A stretch of DNA of 64,000 nt from Actinomycetes bacterium (GCA_025360585.1 JANYBW010000033.1:1-64000), one strand, 5' to 3'. Shown: positions 54,001-62,440, counted from the stretch's first letter. Notes: generated from the letters alone by a model not told the origin. A program made the numbers and translations.

Positions 54001-56962
54001 CACCCTGACGTATACGAGTACGTCGTGTGGCGCGAATGTGACGTGTCAGTACCGAGTCGCTGCAAATAACGCAATCGGCCAAAGCGTCTTTAGTAATACG
54101 GCCACCGCAGTGGGCGCTGATGGTCCGTCGGCACCACAAAACTTGACCGCGGTTACGGGTTCTACCAACGGAACGGTCAATCTTGCGTGGCAAGCATCGG
54201 CTACCAACGGCGGACAACCACTGCTCAACTACTCGATTGAACGAGACAGCGGTTCCGGTTACTCCGTGGTTGCGACCGTTGCGGCGCCAACCACAAGCCT
54301 CGTGTCTACGGGGTGTCCTTCCTACGTCGCCTGTAACTACCGGGTGAGGGTCAACACCGTCGTTGGGTACAGCCCGTATAGCAACGTTGCTTCAGCGCAG
54401 AGCGCGAGCGTCCCCAACGCCCCGACAGGACTCAGCGTGACGACCAGTACCACCGCATTGCGCAACGTCGACGTGAGCTGGACGGCGCCGAGCAATATTG
54501 GTGGTTTCGCGATCTCTGGCTACGAATACAGCCTCGATGGCGGCACGAGCTGGACCGCGACGGGGAGCACGTCTACGTCGTTTGCGTACCAGTGCTCGCC
54601 TGCTGGCATTACCGGTTCCGATCATGTCGCGACGACGTGTTCGTTCCAGATCCGCGCAGTGAACGCGATTGGTTCTGGCCTCGCAAGCAGCGCGGCCAGT
54701 GCAACGAGTTTGGTCGACAACGTTGCCCCCGCGGTGACAATTACTGCACCAACGGCGGCGGCAACCACGACCGGATCACCCACGATTTCCGGAGCGGGTG
54801 GAGTCGCGTTCGGCGACGCAACGAGTGTGACGGTGAATATTTATTCGGGTTCACCGTCAACGTGCACTGGTTCGCCCGTTCGAACGACGACTGCGTTGGT
54901 GACTGCCGGAACCTGGACATGGAACACGGTTGCCGTGCTCACAACTGGCACGTACAGCGTCTGTGCAACCCAAACCGACTGGACCTCGCCAACCAATACG
55001 GGTACCGCGGGTCCGATCGTGTTCAACGTGTTGTCGAATCCGTTGGTATCCATCTCAACGCCGGTGGCATCGACGCTCTACGACAGGCAGAGCTTGTTCG
55101 ATACCTCATGGAGTGGCTCGATCACCGGTACCGCGAGCGACGCTGATTCGACTGTTGCGAACGTCAAGGTTTCGGTGAAACAAGACTCGACCGGCAAGTT
55201 CTGGGACGGCTCGGCGTTCGCCGCAGCTTCTGAGAACCTCATCACTGCGACCGGAACCACATCGTGGTCGTTGAGCTTCGCAGCTGCGAACTTCACCGCC
55301 GGTGGGTCCTATACAACACACGTCACTGCAACCGACACGCCGGGAAGTCTTAATACCAACGACAATCCGACCAATCAAAACAAGACTTTTTACATTGATT
55401 ACAACCCCACGGACACCGTGTTCGTTACCCCGACCGGCGTGGGCACTGGATTGACGCCCGCGTCGCCGACGGGTTCGATCGCTAGCGGTTTGGCGATCGC
55501 TAAAACGAACTCGCTTTCGCGAGTCATCGTGGCGGCGGGAACGTACGGACAGGTTTCGATCAATACCGCGACGCACGGAACCAACAAGACTGTTCGCGGT
55601 GGATTCGATTCGACGAACTGGAAACACGCTGCGGTCGGCACGAATACCGTCACGGTCAGCGCGGCTGGAACCGCTGTGCTGGTTGACGGCAACACCGGTT
55701 TGTCACTCCAGCAACTCACAATCAGCGCTACGAACGCGGCGTTGGCCGCGGGTTCAAGCGTGTATGGCGTGCGTGCGATCAACTCGGCCAGCGTGACGAT
55801 CAACCGCAGCACAGTGACTGCTGCGGCCGGCGTCGCCGGAACGGGCGGTTCGAGTGGTTCGTCCGGTGCAGCTGGCGGGACCGGATCCGCAGGTACGACA
55901 GGAACCGCGGGAGCCAACGGTGGCAATGGTGTCAACGCGTGCGAGAACGGAACGTTCACGACGTGTCCGAACTCCGCGGGCGGCACCTCCGGCGCTGGAT
56001 CCGCAAGTAACGGTCGCAATGGCGGCGTTGGCGGTTCCGGAGTATTGGGGAACAACGGCAACGCTGGCGCGACCGGCCTGCTCAGTGGTACTGGTGGCGG
56101 TGCTGGTGGTGGCGGCGGAGCGCAGTGCACTAGTTCAGGATGTACTCCAGCGGCACCAAATTCGGCAACCGGCGCCAAGAACGGAACCGTTGGAACCGTT
56201 GGAACCGCAGGAACCGCAGGAACCGCAGGTACGGCGGGCAGCATCGGTTCTGCAGGAACTGGTGGGTCGGCGGCTACGACAAACGCCGCGGCGACTTGGG
56301 CGGGAGTTAACGGCTCGACCGGTGGCAGCGGCGCGACGGGAACCATCGGGACTAGCGGTAATGCTGGAACTGCCGGTCACGGCGGTGGTGGCGGCGGTGG
56401 TGGCGGCGGTCAGAGCTGCTTCGGCTGCTTCCAAGACACCGGTGGTGGCGGCGGTGGTGGCGGCGGCGCTGGTAACCCCGGAACCGTCGGCGGGTCTGGC
56501 TCGGCGGGTACTGGCGGCACGACTGGTGCCGCGGGTGTCTTCGGAGGCGGATCCTTTGGGGTCTATTCCTTTAACTCGTCGGTAGTCGTCGATGCATTCA
56601 CCTCGGTGACTTCCGGAAACGGTGGCACGGGTGGCACCGGTGGTGCTGGTGGCGCCGGCGGTAGCGGTGGTGCTGGCGGTAGCGGTGGCGCAGCAGGTGG
56701 CAACGGAGCAGCCGGAGCGACTGGTGGTGCCGGTGGTGTAGGTGGCCTAGGTGGTGCAGGTGGCGTAGGTGGTGCAGGTGGTCAAGGCGGCGGCGGGGGC
56801 GGTGGTGCAGGCGGACCAAGTGTGGGCGTCTTCCACGCCGGTACCGGCTCCATCACCACAACCGGCGCAACTATCGCGCACGGCACGGGTGGCGCTGGTG
56901 GAGTTGGCGGCACCCCGAACGGCACGAGCGGCACGGCCGGTATTGCCCTGAACACGTTCTGA
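51059..56962 (+). CDS. Giant secreted fibronectin-III repeat protein with glycine-rich tail
   Basis: A protein of about 1967 residues. The GTG at 51059 follows GAAGAGGG; the frame also allows an ATG at 51011. A signal peptide (RKSIAAVAAVGLMLVVVEPQ, cut after AFA) leads to twelve fibronectin-III modules of about 90-100 residues, roughly 35-1220. Most carry the strand CGAxVTCQYRVAAxNAxGxG with two cysteines six residues apart. Two Ig-like domains follow (about 1220-1450). A parallel-beta-helix-like segment starts at TDTVFVTPTGVGTGLTPASP, and about 370 residues of Gly-Gly-X repeats form the tail, similar in style to mycobacterial PE_PGRS tails. No sortase signal or membrane anchor is seen. It is probably a matrix or adhesion protein. 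Confidence 0.9.
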   Translation: MERSIQASRLRKSIAAVAAVGLMLVVVEPQAAFASPPTAPTLKPVVGGPTTGNMTLAWNAPVSDGGSAITEYDYQVSLDSGATWSASAFLSGPFVLKATVPCGAAMNAIATCQFRIFAKNADGDGAFSAVKTGHWAKPSTVYGVVADPGPTAGVVGLSWATPNNGGLAITAYHYEYQVAPSTTWTPGSTNPSSSPVSVACTSATTCTYRVAAENALGTGPFSAGKLAKLAVPRAPTSFTATVDSYSMGAGTTAVTLAWPIPDSNGLAIDHYELQACAGGASLCSDTSTYWNTATITNIGDAVSGPGGTLTWNPSCPAGNTSCAYRVRAHNSLGNAAWRHSYLSPFGPSSPVATTVLPSGSVQVNWTPTAENGAGPGSYHLWSCNTSCSNDSNWSDTGLNIGTSIQIVHPCGAAVTCQYRVTFVDAAGARSPISSSSTAVGSSEPNAPILSATSSASVLGRVDVSWTVPTYAGTSAITGYVLQRNTGSGFTTIASPAAGVNSYADVACGTDVACTYRVAAVNAVGTGAYSNSATATGANVPGAPQNPTAAPGTNSGAVDVTWQAPLTSGGNALLTYQVERKIGVGSFTLISTVSGTTLAYTDATCGASVTCQYRIRATNALGAGAYSSTASSFGADVSDAPTGLSATTSLTTSGAADLAWTAPVYTGGQPVVSYQIQRNTGSGFSNLASVGSATTTYIDTTCGALTACTYRVAAINVIGTGANSATATATGASAPSAPQTPAAIPGTASGAVSTSWTAPANAGTQPVTNYLVERKIGAGAFSLIATLSASTLSYIDTACGAAVTCQYRFAATNAIGQSLYTSTVQAIGADVPDAPTSLSAQSGSSLGAVDLSWNAPSNSGGQPITNFKIQRDTGSGFADLTTVGNVSIYTDSTCGANVSCSYRVAAINTIGQGGFSNTATAVGASVPTAPQNLSASTGSTTGAVDLVWQAPASSGTHPLTTYRIEEKIGAGSFTLLATVTASTLTYTSTSCGANVTCQYRVAANNAIGQSVFSNTATAVGADGPSAPQNLTAVTGSTNGTVNLAWQASATNGGQPLLNYSIERDSGSGYSVVATVAAPTTSLVSTGCPSYVACNYRVRVNTVVGYSPYSNVASAQSASVPNAPTGLSVTTSTTALRNVDVSWTAPSNIGGFAISGYEYSLDGGTSWTATGSTSTSFAYQCSPAGITGSDHVATTCSFQIRAVNAIGSGLASSAASATSLVDNVAPAVTITAPTAAATTTGSPTISGAGGVAFGDATSVTVNIYSGSPSTCTGSPVRTTTALVTAGTWTWNTVAVLTTGTYSVCATQTDWTSPTNTGTAGPIVFNVLSNPLVSISTPVASTLYDRQSLFDTSWSGSITGTASDADSTVANVKVSVKQDSTGKFWDGSAFAAASENLITATGTTSWSLSFAAANFTAGGSYTTHVTATDTPGSLNTNDNPTNQNKTFYIDYNPTDTVFVTPTGVGTGLTPASPTGSIASGLAIAKTNSLSRVIVAAGTYGQVSINTATHGTNKTVRGGFDSTNWKHAAVGTNTVTVSAAGTAVLVDGNTGLSLQQLTISATNAALAAGSSVYGVRAINSASVTINRSTVTAAAGVAGTGGSSGSSGAAGGTGSAGTTGTAGANGGNGVNACENGTFTTCPNSAGGTSGAGSASNGRNGGVGGSGVLGNNGNAGATGLLSGTGGGAGGGGGAQCTSSGCTPAAPNSATGAKNGTVGTVGTAGTAGTAGTAGSIGSAGTGGSAATTNAAATWAGVNGSTGGSGATGTIGTSGNAGTAGHGGGGGGGGGGQSCFGCFQDTGGGGGGGGGAGNPGTVGGSGSAGTGGTTGAAGVFGGGSFGVYSFNSSVVVDAFTSVTSGNGGTGGTGGAGGAGGSGGAGGSGGAAGGNGAAGATGGAGGVGGLGGAGGVGGAGGQGGGGGGGAGGPSVGVFHAGTGSITTTGATIAHGTGGAGGVGGTPNGTSGTAGIALNTF

Positions 56963-56978
56963 GCCTTTGGTTTTTAGA

Positions 56979-58814
56979 ATGCGCGCTGGCGCAATGCAAG
57001 AAACATCTTCCGATACAAGGCATGGCCATCGGTCGCTCCGGCGATCGGCGGCCATGCTTGTTATCGCAGTTGCCGCGGTTGCCTGCACGTCTCCGACACG
57101 AACGACAGCACGCGATCGGTCGGTGCCAAAGCGCGCGACTACGACAACATTGCATCCGATCATCCGACCGCCGATTGGAACGGTGCGTCTTCGCGACGTC
57201 TCGGCTGCTATTGGATTGACCCACACTCAATCGGCGCGTCGAACCGGCGCGGCATGCCTCTTCAGCGTTGCGCGGCTCAAAGCGAAATTTCCGCGCGATG
57301 TTGTGCGGGCAACCTCGGTGTATCCGAAAGAGCAATGCATTCCTGAACGCATGACGGCAGGTGTTGCCGTCGGCGACTTCGATAACGACGGATGGCCTGA
57401 TCTGTATCTGAGCAATCTCGATGGCCCGGGGCGGTTATACCGCAATTCCCACAGGTCGACCTTCGTCGATGTCACGCAATCTGCGGGCTTATCCGGCTTA
57501 TCGGAATCGTCGAGTGGCGCGGCGTGGCTCGATATCGACAACGACGGCCGCGCAGATCTTGTGGTGACCACAATCGCGGGGCACCGTAACTACCTGTTTC
57601 ACAATCAGGGTCACGGCCACTTTCGTGAGATCGCGATCGAGCGGGGCGTCGCCAACGACGATGGCCATGTGCACAGTGGCTTTAGCGTCAACGTTGGCGA
57701 TTTCGATGGCGACGGATTCATTGATTTCGCGACGTCGGAGTGGCGGCTCCTTGAACTCGCACCAAATTCGCAGCCTTCGCATAGCCGCTTGTTTCGAAAC
57801 CTAGGGCGCGCCCATCCTGGATTCTTTGAGGATGTCACCGATCGCGCCGGCGTGGCGCTCGAGACGCGAGGCTTCGGGGTAGTTGCGTTTGCGACTGCGC
57901 TGACCGATCTTGATGGAGATCGGCATCCGGATTTCGTATCCGCAAACGATTTTTTGACGTCTCGATTGTTTTGGAACGACGGCACCGCCAAATTCCGCGA
58001 GGGCACGAAAGCCGCACACTTCGCGACCGAAGAAAACGGAATGGGTTTGACGATCGGGGACTACAACGGCGATGGTCGTCCAGATGTATTTGTTTCATCG
58101 GTGTTCGATAAAAAGCCGTGCCCCTACGGACAATGCGTGCACGGATCCACGGGCAACCGTATGTACGCCAACCTTGGGGGTCGCGAATTTCGCGATGCTA
58201 CGAGCGAGGCAAAGGTTCGCAATGGGCAATGGGGTTGGGGCGCCGCGTTCGTAGACATGACGAACTCCGGATTGCTCGATCTTGTAATGACGAGTGGTGT
58301 GGCATTTCCATGGGAATCGACCGCGACGGAGTACGCCAAGGGGCCAAGCTTTTTGTTTCGCAACGATGGCCGGGCCACGTTTTCGGACCAAACGTTGAGT
58401 GCGGGAATGACTGTCACGGGCCCGGGAAAAGGGCTGGCACTGCTGGATTACGACCGCGACGGGCGGATGGACATTCTCATCGCACGCGACGGCGCCACTC
58501 CAGTGATGTACCACAATGAATCTTCCGATGTCGGCGGCTACCTCAACGTCAAGCTTGTCGGCTCTGCGTCAAACCGGGCCGGAATTGGAGCCACGATTGA
58601 GGTACTCACGAAACCGGGCACGTCGCGTGCGTGGTACCAACACGGAAGCGTGAGCCACTTTCTCGGCCAGAGTGAAACCAACACACACATTGGATTGGGC
58701 TCGGGCGCCACCCATGTCGCGGAACTCCTCGTGCGCTGGCCGAGTGGGCGCATTTCGCGGCTCACGAACGTCTCTGCGAATACAACGTTGACTGTTCGTG
58801 AACCGTCGCGCTGA
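56979..58814 (+). CDS. CRTAC1/UnbV-like FG-GAP repeat protein with ASPIC domain
   Basis: An exported protein of about 611 residues. Near the N-terminus, SLRRSAAMLVIAVAAVACTS is a lipoprotein-type signal. At least six FG-GAP/VCBS calcium loops are readable: DFDNDGWPD at about 133, DIDNDGRAD, DFDGDGFID, DLDGDRHPD, DYNGDGRPD and DYDRDGRMD, giving a beta-propeller. The last 90 residues (GYLNVKLVGSASNRAGIGA, VAELLVRWPSGRISRL) are the ASPIC/UnbV domain. The enediyne-cluster protein E4/UnbV has this form. Start choice is open (56979 or 56994), with no clear ribosome site. The lipoprotein gene overlaps its end by 17 nt. Confidence 0.85.
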   Translation: MRAGAMQETSSDTRHGHRSLRRSAAMLVIAVAAVACTSPTRTTARDRSVPKRATTTTLHPIIRPPIGTVRLRDVSAAIGLTHTQSARRTGAACLFSVARLKAKFPRDVVRATSVYPKEQCIPERMTAGVAVGDFDNDGWPDLYLSNLDGPGRLYRNSHRSTFVDVTQSAGLSGLSESSSGAAWLDIDNDGRADLVVTTIAGHRNYLFHNQGHGHFREIAIERGVANDDGHVHSGFSVNVGDFDGDGFIDFATSEWRLLELAPNSQPSHSRLFRNLGRAHPGFFEDVTDRAGVALETRGFGVVAFATALTDLDGDRHPDFVSANDFLTSRLFWNDGTAKFREGTKAAHFATEENGMGLTIGDYNGDGRPDVFVSSVFDKKPCPYGQCVHGSTGNRMYANLGGREFRDATSEAKVRNGQWGWGAAFVDMTNSGLLDLVMTSGVAFPWESTATEYAKGPSFLFRNDGRATFSDQTLSAGMTVTGPGKGLALLDYDRDGRMDILIARDGATPVMYHNESSDVGGYLNVKLVGSASNRAGIGATIEVLTKPGTSRAWYQHGSVSHFLGQSETNTHIGLGSGATHVAELLVRWPSGRISRLTNVSANTTLTVREPSR

Positions 58815-59694
58815 ATCGGGAAGTCCCTTTTCGCCAGCGAAGTGGGTCGCCTTCGGTCTCGCGATATTCGGGCTGATGACGATCGCAGTGGGTTGCAGCT
58901 CGACCTCAGCAGATTCACGATCGCGTTCAGGTGGTACTCACAAGGCGCTCGACCCAACAACTGCGCGATCGAGTGTGACGACGCGGCGGGGGCCTGCCTT
59001 GCAGCGTCCGCTCCCCGCACAGTTTTCGATCGATGAAGCGCATCGACTCACGCCGCCGTCGCAAACCGATCAGACCGGAATCGTTGCGTTGGCACGCGGA
59101 GCAGAACCGACTCGCGCCGAGCTCGCTGCCGCGCAACACGCCGAGAACGCGATGTCGAGCATGGCGAAATCGCCGCCGATCTCGATGACTCCGCGATTGC
59201 GCGCCGATCTCGACGCTGCACAACTCGTGAGTGCTCATTACCCGACGGCGCGCGATGCCGCGGCCGCGGGCTACATCCTTGCGTCGCGGTTTATCCCTGG
59301 CATCGGGGCACATTGGATTCGCTGGTCGTTGGTCCACCGTCGCTTCGACGCTGCGCATCCCGCGATGTTGTTGTTTGACGGTAATGGCTTGAACGCGAAG
59401 CTGGCGGGGCTGAGCTATTTCGTGCAGTCGTTGAACGTTCCACTTGGCTTCGTGGACGGTCACGCAAATTGGCATCGTCATGTCGGTTTGTGCATCGTGA
59501 ACGGTCGCTTGGTTGCCGAACAAGTTGTTCGACGCTCGGCCTGCGATGGCGGCAATGGTGCGCTAATCGCGGGACGTGACGTGTGGATGGCACACCTTTG
59601 GACAGTACCGGGGTGGGTGAATCCAGATGGCGAGTTCGCGACAATCAACCGGGCTCTATGCGCAGGCGATCCGCTGTGCGCAGGCATGAAATAA
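58798..59694 (+). CDS. Lipoprotein of unknown function with a His-Trp motif
   Basis: A 298-residue protein that I do not recognise. A signal segment (WVAFGLAIFGLMTIAVGCSS) ends in a lipobox with Cys33. After a low-complexity linker, the main domain (about 130-298) has conserved-looking pieces: ADLDAAQLVSAHYPTARDAA, HPAMLLFDGNGLNAKLAGLS, FVDGHANWHRHVGLCIVNG, which carries clustered His and Trp near residue 225, and DVWMAHLWTVPGWVNPDGEF. Six or so His and four Cys in this half suggest a metal or heme site (inference). The GTG start lies inside the UnbV-like gene, so the two are coupled. The RnfD-like gene is convergent, 28 nt away. Confidence 0.75.
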   Translation: MNRRAESGSPFSPAKWVAFGLAIFGLMTIAVGCSSTSADSRSRSGGTHKALDPTTARSSVTTRRGPALQRPLPAQFSIDEAHRLTPPSQTDQTGIVALARGAEPTRAELAAAQHAENAMSSMAKSPPISMTPRLRADLDAAQLVSAHYPTARDAAAAGYILASRFIPGIGAHWIRWSLVHRRFDAAHPAMLLFDGNGLNAKLAGLSYFVQSLNVPLGFVDGHANWHRHVGLCIVNGRLVAEQVVRRSACDGGNGALIAGRDVWMAHLWTVPGWVNPDGEFATINRALCAGDPLCAGMK

Positions 59695-59722
59695 CCAACG
59701 GAACGATCCGCCGTTTGCACGT

Positions 59723-61252
59723 TTAAGGCGCGGGTTCGTAACCCGGCGGGAGCTCGTCGGTGACCAGAACGAAGTGGTTGTCTAAGTACTTCACTTCCCA
59801 AGTATGCGCGAATGGGGCGTTGGTCGTTGAGTGTGATGTATGTCGGGATAACGATGTTGTGGTCTGGCTTTGAAGGCCGTGGACGGTGATCAAGATCGCT
59901 GGAGCACCTTGGCCCGGGCGCCGCGCGAGCGCGATCGCTGCTCGTTCGATCACGATGTGATCGCTTCGGCGTGTCCCGCGTCGCTGAGCGGCAGCTCGGT
60001 CCGATCGAAGGTGGCGGAGCCAGGTCTCCGCCGCGGCGCGTTCGAGCTGCTTTGATTCCAGCCCGGATTCAGGGCTCTTTTGTGCGAGCTCGATGGCGCT
60101 GAAGTCATCGATGACGTCGCTGGTAATTGTGCGTGCAACCTGCAGTGTGATCGTGGCGGCAACGCGGCCCGAATTGTCGACCGTGATTGGTGGCAGCTGT
60201 CGATTCACGGACCGTGCTTGCGCGATTGCTGGGTGGTCAATGTTGCCCTGAATGGTTTTCGTCAGCACCACAAGCGCAAGCGCAACGCATGTGAACGACA
60301 CCGCGAAGATTGTGCGACGGCCGCGCAAGAGACTTCCCAGATGATCCGCAGCGCTTGCTGGGCTCGGCAACCGATGCTCGACGAACGGCCGAATCGCACA
60401 CACGATCGCGAGCGTCGCGAGTACAGAAACTTTCGTCCCGAACTCCGTTGTTTGGGTCGCGATCAGAAGGCAAGCGATGCCACCGATCGCGGATCCGTAG
60501 ATCACGCGGGCCAGGCGACCGCTGGGTGAGGTCTTCGGGTCCGTGATCATGAAGAACATGAAGACCAAAATCTCGGGCGAGCTAACGAGCGTCCACCATA
60601 AGTCTCGTCCACACACTGGTCCCAGATGCCAACGCGCCGTCATGAAATGCCCCGCGGCGGTGAGGACGCCCGCTGCTGTTGCGAACGTCACCCAAAACGA
60701 AACCGCAATGGAGACAATTTGGAGTCGCAACAAGATCGCGACTCCGCCGATGCCGATAACGGTTAACGCAAGCGTGACGGGAACCGAAGCGGGTCCCCAC
60801 CACAAATCGAGAGGGTCGACTCGCTTAGACCCGAACCCCAACAACACCACGACTAACGCAATATTCGCGGGATTGAAAACGTGTGATCCGCGAACGCGAA
60901 CGAGCATTTTTGAGCCGAGCGCGATCGCGACGGCAACGACGTAGATCCACCACCCTCGCGTGCTCCACCAGTCGCCGTGGAGCGTTCCCGGAACGCGCAA
61001 CACGAACGCGATCCCATTGCCGGCAAGTACGGCGCTCGCTGGCCACGCAATGATTTGATCGCGCCATGCGCCGATTACGAAGCCGAAGACAGCCGCGCTC
61101 CCCACCGCTATGAGGATCTGGGCGATGGACTCGTCGAAGTGCAATTTGGTCTGGCCGAGAACATGCAGTGTCGAGATGACGGCGGCGAGATGGAAGCGGG
61201 GATCGGCAATGTGAGGACGCTCGACCGTGTAGTTGCGTCCGGCGATCATCAT
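59723..61252 (-). CDS. UnbU/RnfD-like membrane protein
   Basis: A protein of about 509 residues. The first 330 hold about ten membrane segments with RnfD/NqrB-type motifs: SKMLVRVRGSHVFNPANIAL and EILVFMFFMITDPKTSPSGR. The usual flavin-attachment motif S-G-A-T is not seen. Residues 330-509 form a soluble domain outside the membrane (ATITLQVARTITSDVIDDFS, THSTTNAPFAHTWEVKYLDN). The arrangement matches UnbU (E5), the partner of UnbV in enediyne gene clusters, also found elsewhere with CRTAC1 proteins. The ATG at 61252 is chosen; a TTG lies at 61258. Electron or ion transfer linked to the secreted partner is a guess. Confidence 0.75.
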   Translation of the reverse strand: MMIAGRNYTVERPHIADPRFHLAAVISTLHVLGQTKLHFDESIAQILIAVGSAAVFGFVIGAWRDQIIAWPASAVLAGNGIAFVLRVPGTLHGDWWSTRGWWIYVVAVAIALGSKMLVRVRGSHVFNPANIALVVVLLGFGSKRVDPLDLWWGPASVPVTLALTVIGIGGVAILLRLQIVSIAVSFWVTFATAAGVLTAAGHFMTARWHLGPVCGRDLWWTLVSSPEILVFMFFMITDPKTSPSGRLARVIYGSAIGGIACLLIATQTTEFGTKVSVLATLAIVCAIRPFVEHRLPSPASAADHLGSLLRGRRTIFAVSFTCVALALVVLTKTIQGNIDHPAIAQARSVNRQLPPITVDNSGRVAATITLQVARTITSDVIDDFSAIELAQKSPESGLESKQLERAAAETWLRHLRSDRAAAQRRGTRRSDHIVIERAAIALARRPGQGAPAILITVHGLQSQTTTSLSRHTSHSTTNAPFAHTWEVKYLDNHFVLVTDELPPGYEPAP

Positions 61253-61320
61253 CGACAAACGCTACCGGTGAGGCCTGCGAGATGGTTCGACCGCGCCCAG
61301 TTCGCCTCTAGACTTCTCCG

Positions 61321-61824
61321 ATGGCACCCTCGCAGTTCACGCATCTAGATCCACTTGGTCGCGCTCGTATGGTGGACGTGACGGCGAAAGACACCACCCA
61401 TCGTCGAGCGGTAGCCCGCTGTCGAGTGATGATGCAAGAAGCCACGGCGAGCGCGATTGCGTCGGGAGCAATCTCCAAAGGCGATGTGCTCGCAGTTGCT
61501 CGCGTGGCAGGCATCCAAGCTGCAAAACAAACCGCGCATCTGCTGCCGTTGTGTCACCCTCTGCTCGTCGGGTCCGTGTACGTGAACTTTCGGATCGAAG
61601 ACAATTACGTCGAAATCGAATCGCAAGTCGATACGGTCGACCGTACGGGCGTAGAGATGGAAGCGCTGACTGCGTGTTCGATCGCGGCACTGACGATTTA
61701 CGACATGTGTAAGTCGATCGACCGATCAATGACAATCGACGCCGTGGCCTTGTGGGAAAAGACGGGCGGCCGTTCTGGAGTGTTTCGGCGGTCGGAAGCC
61801 GAACCGGACGACTTCGATCGGTAA
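61321..61824 (+). CDS. moaC: Cyclic pyranopterin monophosphate synthase MoaC
   Basis: A 167-residue enzyme that completes the second step of molybdenum-cofactor synthesis after MoaA. Key segments are MVDVTAKDTTHRRAVARCRV, AAKQTAHLLPLCHPL with the active-site His, DRTGVEMEALTA and YDMCKSIDRSM with the catalytic Asp and Lys. All are normal. The ATG at 61321 begins 68 nt from the divergent UnbU-like gene. It is directly followed by the SepX/GlpR-like gene, as moaC is in Streptomyces. Confidence 0.95.
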   Translation: MAPSQFTHLDPLGRARMVDVTAKDTTHRRAVARCRVMMQEATASAIASGAISKGDVLAVARVAGIQAAKQTAHLLPLCHPLLVGSVYVNFRIEDNYVEIESQVDTVDRTGVEMEALTACSIAALTIYDMCKSIDRSMTIDAVALWEKTGGRSGVFRRSEAEPDDFDR

Positions 61825-61974
61825 TTGCGAGTCATCGAAAACGTTTGTCCAGGTCAGCGTGCCTGGGTTTGCGAGCTTCCCGACGCGACGCCTAGACATT
61901 GGGTAGCGAAGGCGCGGGTCCACCAGTTGTGGCGCACCCTCCAGTACTGTCGTCGAGAGAAAGTTGTACGAGTC

Positions 61975-62436
61975 TTGGGTGGTCAGCTGTTGCTAGCCGC
62001 AGTCTTGGTAATTTGGATACCCGTCCTGGCGACGCCCGTATTGCGGGCGCGAGCTGCGAGACGCCAACAACCCGACTTCAGCGACTTCTACAGCTCGCTT
62101 TCTCGACTCGGCCAACCGAGCGCAACGTACAGCGCTCATTCGGATGATCCCCGGGAACGTCGGCGTCAACAACTGATCCGCAGGCGAACTGCTGAGCGAC
62201 GCCGCCGCGTTTTCAACTCGCTCGGTGGGATTGCTGTGTTCAGCTTCGCCGCTGCAGTGCTCAGTAATTCGTCGTCTCTGTGGATCGTATTTTCGACCAG
62301 CTTCGCGATGCTCGTCGGCTATATCGCAATGCTGGCCACCATTGCTCGCAGCGCCCGCCCTCGGCCACTGAACATGAACTACATGGGCGCGCCGCTCTCG
62401 GCACAATTCGCGAATCAACGTATCGCGAGTTCATGA
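61975..62436 (+). CDS. SepX/GlpR-like membrane protein
   Basis: A protein of about 153 residues from a TTG at 61975 behind GAGAGAAAG; the open frame reaches 61825 (203 residues). One membrane segment (GQLLLAAVLVIWIPVLATPV) stands at the N-terminus. A motif DFSDFYSSLSRLG follows, then an Arg-rich stretch at about 58-78 and two C-terminal membrane segments (NSLGGIAVFSFAAAVLS and ASFAMLVGYIAMLATI-like). This order and its place behind moaC match SepX of Streptomyces and GlpR of Corynebacterium, membrane partners of the divisome and of Glp (MoeA). Sequence likeness is modest, so homology rests on layout and context. Confidence 0.65.
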   Translation: MGGQLLLAAVLVIWIPVLATPVLRARAARRQQPDFSDFYSSLSRLGQPSATYSAHSDDPRERRRQQLIRRRTAERRRRVFNSLGGIAVFSFAAAVLSNSSSLWIVFSTSFAMLVGYIAMLATIARSARPRPLNMNYMGAPLSAQFANQRIASS

Positions 62437-62440
62437 CCCG

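Noticed and set aside
55399-56346. 315-codon Pro/Val-rich frame antisense to the Gly-rich tail
   Set aside because: Produced by reading GGN repeats backwards; no start signal or independent support.
51059-56962. Possible CRISPR or nucleotide satellite because of many repeats
   Set aside because: The repeats are in-frame protein modules of about 90-100 codons and Gly codons, without constant repeats and unique spacers.
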